NCBI GenBank assembly: GCA_964485555.1
Contig: CAZAJN010000032.1
Location: 1 to 7,431 of the forward strand
Length of the DNA stretch: 7,431 nucleotides
Reading direction: 5' to 3'
From: GWC2-37-8 sp964485555
Lineage (GTDB): Bacteria > Patescibacteriota > Minisyncoccia > Moranbacterales > GWC2-37-73
Below the pieces are notes generated by a model, which worked only from the letters and a program-made list of their open reading frames with translations, had not been told where the DNA came from and did not search any database. The position numbers were made by a program, and so were the translations under genes. Below, piece by piece: positions 5,502 through 7,431 of this stretch (positions within the stretch are counted from its first letter, which is position 1; each line of letters starts with the position of its first letter).

Positions 5502-5789
5502 ATGACATATAACAATCAAAACCAAAACCAATTCCAAAACCAAAACAACTCAAATGATCAAAGCAGGCAGTTCAATCAGGACAAGGTTTTTTCCAAGATG
5601 CTGAAGGCTGGGAGCAAGAACTATTTTTTCGATGTGAAAAAGGCCAGCAATGGGAGTAACTATTTGACCATCACAGATTCGTATAAGAACAAAGAAGGGC
5701 AAAATGTGACCAATAGAACCATGATTTTCAAAGATCATATTCAGGGGTTCATTGAGACTCTTGCGGAAGCCAGCATGCATTTGCAATGA
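5502..5789 (+). CDS. PUR-alpha-like nucleic-acid-binding protein (DUF3276 family)
   Basis: A small single-stranded DNA/RNA-binding protein, 95 residues from the ATG at 5502; an in-frame ATG at 5490 would add four residues. Residues 4 to about 26 are a Gln/Asn-rich tail built on repeated CAAAAC codon pairs, likely disordered. From about D27 on comes the PUR domain: KMLKAGSKNYFFDVKKASNGSNYLTITDSYKN, then a charged loop and TMIFKDHIQGFIETLAEA. This matches the single PUR repeat of bacterial DUF3276 proteins (KAGKRTYFFDVK...YYLTITESKK). Such proteins are thought to dimerise to build the full fold; in Borrelia the relative BpuR binds DNA and RNA. It has no Shine-Dalgarno site, and the compound palindromic element sits directly upstream, which could fold in its leader. 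Target and role here are unknown. Family assignment is good, start moderately sure. Confidence 0.85.
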   Translation: MTYNNQNQNQFQNQNNSNDQSRQFNQDKVFSKMLKAGSKNYFFDVKKASNGSNYLTITDSYKNKEGQNVTNRTMIFKDHIQGFIETLAEASMHLQ

Positions 5790-5790
5790 T

Positions 5791-5819
5791 TTGACGTAGC
5801 TACATTATAGGAATAATAT
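5791..5819 (+). promoter_or_regulatory. Promoter of the coiled-coil gene
   Basis: TTGACG (5791-5796), a 17-bp spacer and TAATAT (5814-5819), starting just after the stop codon of the PUR-like gene. Expected transcription start is near 5826, about two bases before the ATG at 5828, so the message may be leaderless. The spacer begins inside GTAGCTAC (5796-5803), an 8-bp palindrome. Confidence 0.6.
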
Positions 5820-5827
5820 TTACACAT

Positions 5828-6133
5828 ATGAAAAATGAAACTAAAACAATTGAAGAAAAAGCATTCACCGCAACCGAGGTTGGATCCATGATTGAGAGAT
5901 TTGATGATAAGTTGAATCTGGTGTTGGAAACGATGGATATAAAATTCGATGGTGTTCATGGGAGACTTGATAGGGTAGAAAGCAGACTTGATACTGTTGA
6001 AACTAAAATTGATAGGCTTCAAGATGACATGGTTGAAGTTAAATTCGAACTTAAGCGCAAAGTCTCGCAAGATGATTTGCAGAAATTGGAAAAGCGCGTT
6101 GTCAATCTAGAAAAACATTCCTTGTCGCACTAG
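5828..6133 (+). CDS. Small coiled-coil protein
   Basis: A 101-residue soluble, highly charged protein with no enzyme motif. Residues about 44-80 form a clear coiled coil: L47, V50, L54, V57, I61, L64, M68, V71 and L75 fall in strict 3-4 heptad spacing, as in RLDRVESRLDTVETKIDRL. At the DNA level AGACTTGATA recurs 21 bases apart (5963 and 5984), one heptad, suggesting growth by in-frame duplication. A second helix rich in Lys/Glu follows (DDLQKLEKRVVNLEK). Proteins of this kind (LDxVExRLDxVE repeats) are common as unannotated genes and probably form parallel oligomers. It has its own promoter, possibly leaderless, and its own terminator 17 bases after the stop, so it is a single-gene unit. Function not recognised. 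Confidence 0.82.
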   Translation: MKNETKTIEEKAFTATEVGSMIERFDDKLNLVLETMDIKFDGVHGRLDRVESRLDTVETKIDRLQDDMVEVKFELKRKVSQDDLQKLEKRVVNLEKHSLSH

Positions 6134-6150
6134 CAACAAATAAAATCTTA

Positions 6151-6186
6151 AAAATCGCTGACTGTTTTCGGTCAGTGATTTTTTTT
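6151..6186 (+). terminator. Intrinsic terminator after the coiled-coil gene
   Basis: AAAATCGCTGAC (6151-6162) pairs with GTCAGTGATTTT (6171-6182), with one G-T wobble, around an 8-base loop; the T run covers 6179-6186. Confidence 0.92.
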
Positions 6187-6199
6187 ATATCAATTTTTG

Positions 6200-6208
6200 T
6201 GGTATAAT
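6200..6208 (+). promoter_or_regulatory. Extended -10 promoter for the membrane-anchored Cys-rich protein
   Basis: TGGTATAAT, a perfect extended -10; the region 17 bases upstream is only the terminator's T run, so no real -35 is visible. Transcription should start near 6215, inside the heptamer array that follows. Confidence 0.6.
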
Positions 6209-6211
6209 TTC

Positions 6212-6287
6212 AGGAATTAGGAATCAAGAATTAGGAATCAGGAATCAGGAATCAGGAATCAGGATTAGGAATTAGGAATTAGGAAAA
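6212..6287 (+). repeat. AGGAATY heptamer array, about eleven units
   Basis: Contiguous units AGGAATT and AGGAATC, with one AAGAATT, one shortened AGGATT (6261-6266) and a last drifted AGGAAAA. It lies between the extended -10 and the ATG at 6312 and would be nearly all of the 5' leader. Four identical AGGAATC units stand in a row at 6233-6260, so slippage is plausible. Confidence 0.92.
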
Positions 6288-6311
6288 TATAAATTATTTT
6301 TTAAAAATAAA

Positions 6312-7022
6312 ATGATCAACAAAAAAATCGCCAGTGAATTGGCAGTGGGAACCGTATTAATTCTTGCTATTGCAGTCGGAGGAATCTTTTGGATGGAAAA
6401 CAAGAATTCAGTCATCAGTGATCAGTCATTGGTCATTCAAAAATCGCAAAAGCCAGAAATTGTTAATATTCCAGAAATAGAACTGAAAAATGAAGTTGCT
6501 TGCACAATGGAGGCCAAGCTTTGCGACGACGGTTCATCTGTTGGCCGAACCGGACCGAACTGCGAATTTGCAGAATGCCCAATTGCAAATGTATTAATTA
6601 AACAGCGAGGTAATGGAAATTTCGCAATCGACAATGTATGGTTCGACTTGCCAGAGAATCTGATTGTTGCAGGGATTCAAGGCAGCGCTCTCTCAATAAA
6701 GGATCTTAATTACAAGACAAAATACGAAGTTAATTTAACCTTGAATAGGATCAGAAAGTATCCATTAAATGGCTCAGGATACGAAAATGAAGAGAATAGA
6801 TTTAATAATTTTTCAATAAAAGGTGGATCTGTTTTTCAAATTCGTGCAGGAGGAGCTTTTATGGTTACAGGTTTGATTATATATGAAAGTTATTATCAAT
6901 TTGATTGGGCTGTGGAGAGTAATCAGCCAATACCGGAAAATTTGGATGGGCCATGGCTTGCAGAGAGTAGTTTTACGCAAGAAAGAGTTATGGATATTAT
7001 GAAGAGCGCATACGTTGAATAA
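6312..7022 (+). CDS. Membrane-anchored extracytoplasmic protein with a four-Cys segment
   Basis: A 236-residue protein with a short basic N-terminus (INKKIAS) and one hydrophobic helix at about residues 10-27 (LAVGTVLILAIAVGGIFW), acting as anchor or uncleaved signal; the rest should lie outside the membrane. Residues 28-62 are a low-complexity linker, part of it (33-42) encoded by a 7-bp tandem repeat. Cys64, Cys71, Cys84 and Cys89 follow in ACTMEAKLCDDGSSVGRTGP/NCEFAECP, likely two disulphides; similar C-PDGSSVGRTGPNCEFA-C segments occur in surface proteins of CPR bacteria, from memory. The C-terminal domain (about 98-236) is beta-rich (NFAIDNVWFDLPENLIV, then FSIKGGSVFQIRAGGAFMVTGLIIYE) and not recognised. 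There is no Shine-Dalgarno site. Its leader is a variable-looking heptamer array. No terminator is evident before tuf, so read-through is possible. Confidence 0.83.
   Translation: MINKKIASELAVGTVLILAIAVGGIFWMENKNSVISDQSLVIQKSQKPEIVNIPEIELKNEVACTMEAKLCDDGSSVGRTGPNCEFAECPIANVLIKQRGNGNFAIDNVWFDLPENLIVAGIQGSALSIKDLNYKTKYEVNLTLNRIRKYPLNGSGYENEENRFNNFSIKGGSVFQIRAGGAFMVTGLIIYESYYQFDWAVESNQPIPENLDGPWLAESSFTQERVMDIMKSAYVE
6409..6436 (+). repeat. CAGTSAT heptamer array inside a coding region
   Basis: Units CAGTCAT, CAGTGAT, CAGTCAT and a drifted TGGTCAT, contiguous, at codons 33-42 of the membrane-anchored protein. Because 7 is not a multiple of 3, loss or gain of one unit would shift the frame. Confidence 0.8.
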
Positions 7023-7056
7023 GGCCTTTGTCTAAGCCGAAAAGCTGCATTTCCTA

Positions 7057-7084
7057 AAAGCTAGAAGCTAAAAGCTGGAAGCTG
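7057..7084 (+). repeat. RAAGCTR heptamer array, four units, upstream of tuf
   Basis: Contiguous units AAAGCTA, GAAGCTA, AAAGCTG, GAAGCTG, very regular. A single further AAAGCTG lies at 7041-7047. The array ends 12 bases before the first tuf promoter. Confidence 0.88.
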
Positions 7085-7096
7085 GCCATTTAAGCC

Positions 7097-7124
7097 TTGA
7101 CAAATATTCTTAGTCGTGTAAAAT
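7097..7124 (+). promoter_or_regulatory. tuf promoter P1
   Basis: TTGACA (7097-7102), a perfect -35, with a 16-bp spacer and TAAAAT (7119-7124). It predicts a leader of about 135 bases. Confidence 0.75.
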
Positions 7125-7162
7125 AATCAAGTATCTAGATTTCCAATAAAGGAATTTTTGAT

Positions 7163-7191
7163 TTGCTTTTCGAGGCAAAATCATGTAAAAT
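7163..7191 (+). promoter_or_regulatory. Possible second tuf promoter P2 with hairpin
   Basis: TTGCTT (7163-7168), a 17-bp spacer and TAAAAT (7186-7191). TGATTTGC (7159-7166) can pair with GCAAAATCA (7175-7183) with one bulged A, overlapping the -35. A further stem GCTGG/CCAGC (7224-7228, 7240-7244) lies in the leader. No T run follows, so these are not terminators. Confidence 0.4.
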
Positions 7192-7266
7192 ATGTTAATA
7201 AGTCATCTTTAAACAATCGCACTGCTGGGTGAAAATAATCCAGCTAGAAAGCGAAAAACAACCAAT

Positions 7267-7431
7267 ATGGCAGTAGCAAAGTTTGAACGAACTAAACCAC
7301 ATGTAAACGTTGGAACAATCGGACACGTTGACCACGGCAAAACTACTTTGACCGCGGCTATTTTGCATGGACAATCAAAGAAAGGATTTGCAAAGGAAAG
7401 AGGAGTTGGTGAAATCGACAACGCTCCAGAG
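7267..7431 (+). CDS. tuf: Elongation factor Tu, N-terminal part (3' end outside window)
   Basis: GTPase that delivers aminoacyl-tRNA to the ribosomal A site. The first 55 codons are present: MAVAKFERTKPHVNVGTIG, the P-loop GHVDHGKT at 19-26, TLTAAI, then a lineage-specific stretch (LHGQSKKGFAKERG) and the conserved IDNAPE just before the switch I region, where the window ends. The start at 7267 matches the family N-terminus, although no Shine-Dalgarno site is visible. It has at least one strong promoter of its own, in keeping with separation from fusA by 5.7 kb and a terminator. Thr382, the residue phosphorylated by Doc in E. coli EF-Tu, lies outside the window. Confidence 0.98.
   Translation, partial: MAVAKFERTKPHVNVGTIGHVDHGKTTLTAAILHGQSKKGFAKERGVGEIDNAPE

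Noticed and set aside
5229..6436. CRISPR array
   Set aside because: The repeats are 7-bp head-to-tail units without spacers, and no cas gene is present.
1549..7266. Transposon or integron ends around the fusA-tuf interval
   Set aside because: No transposase or integrase gene is present and no target-site duplication was found; only the heptamer arrays are shared by the two ends.

Overview
The window is an AT-rich stretch of bacterial chromosome running from the 3' three-quarters of fusA (elongation factor G, cut by the left edge) to the first 55 codons of tuf (EF-Tu, cut by the right edge). About 5.7 kb of accessory DNA separates these two genes, which are adjacent in the str operon of many bacteria. 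The EF-Tu N-terminus, a one-TM protein with a C-DDGSSVGRTGPNC-type cysteine segment, the small compact genes, the scarcity of Shine-Dalgarno sites and the many short intergenic repeats together suggest a member of the Patescibacteria/CPR. That placement is an inference from style, not from a marker search.

Layout, left to right. fusA ends at 1548 and is closed by a strong terminator. Convergent to it lies a small high-GC cassette (about 1664-2195, minus strand) with its own promoter, a good ribosome binding site, one unrecognised 132-aa gene and its own terminator. Next, on the plus strand, come a RhuM-type protein fused to a Doc/Fic domain (2322-3293), a peptidase S51-like serine hydrolase (3367-3936) and two HD-domain phosphohydrolases in overlapping frames (3954-5166), the second resembling YfbR/HDDC2 5'-deoxynucleotidases. 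A terminator closes this group. A gene-free spacer of about 330 bases (5167-5501) is dense with structure: two heptamer arrays, a consensus DnaA box, a 17-bp perfect palindrome on a possible promoter, and a compound palindromic element. A PUR-alpha-like (DUF3276) nucleic-acid-binding protein, a coiled-coil protein with its own promoter and terminator, and a membrane-anchored Cys-rich protein follow. The tuf leader carries two candidate promoters.

The most striking structure is repeat architecture. Tandem 7-bp repeats of at least four unrelated sequences (RAAGCTR, ATGTAAC, AGGAATY, CAGTSAT) occur in this one window. One lies between a promoter and its gene, one lies inside a coding region, and the RAAGCTR type is found in opposite orientations near the two ends of the fusA-tuf interval. 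The most interesting gene is the Doc-type RhuM fusion: phage P1 Doc is a kinase of EF-Tu, and this gene sits between the EF-G and EF-Tu genes. Functional links among the accessory genes are not proven by the sequence; HD hydrolases and the S51-like enzyme may form one operon, the others look like independent single-gene units.
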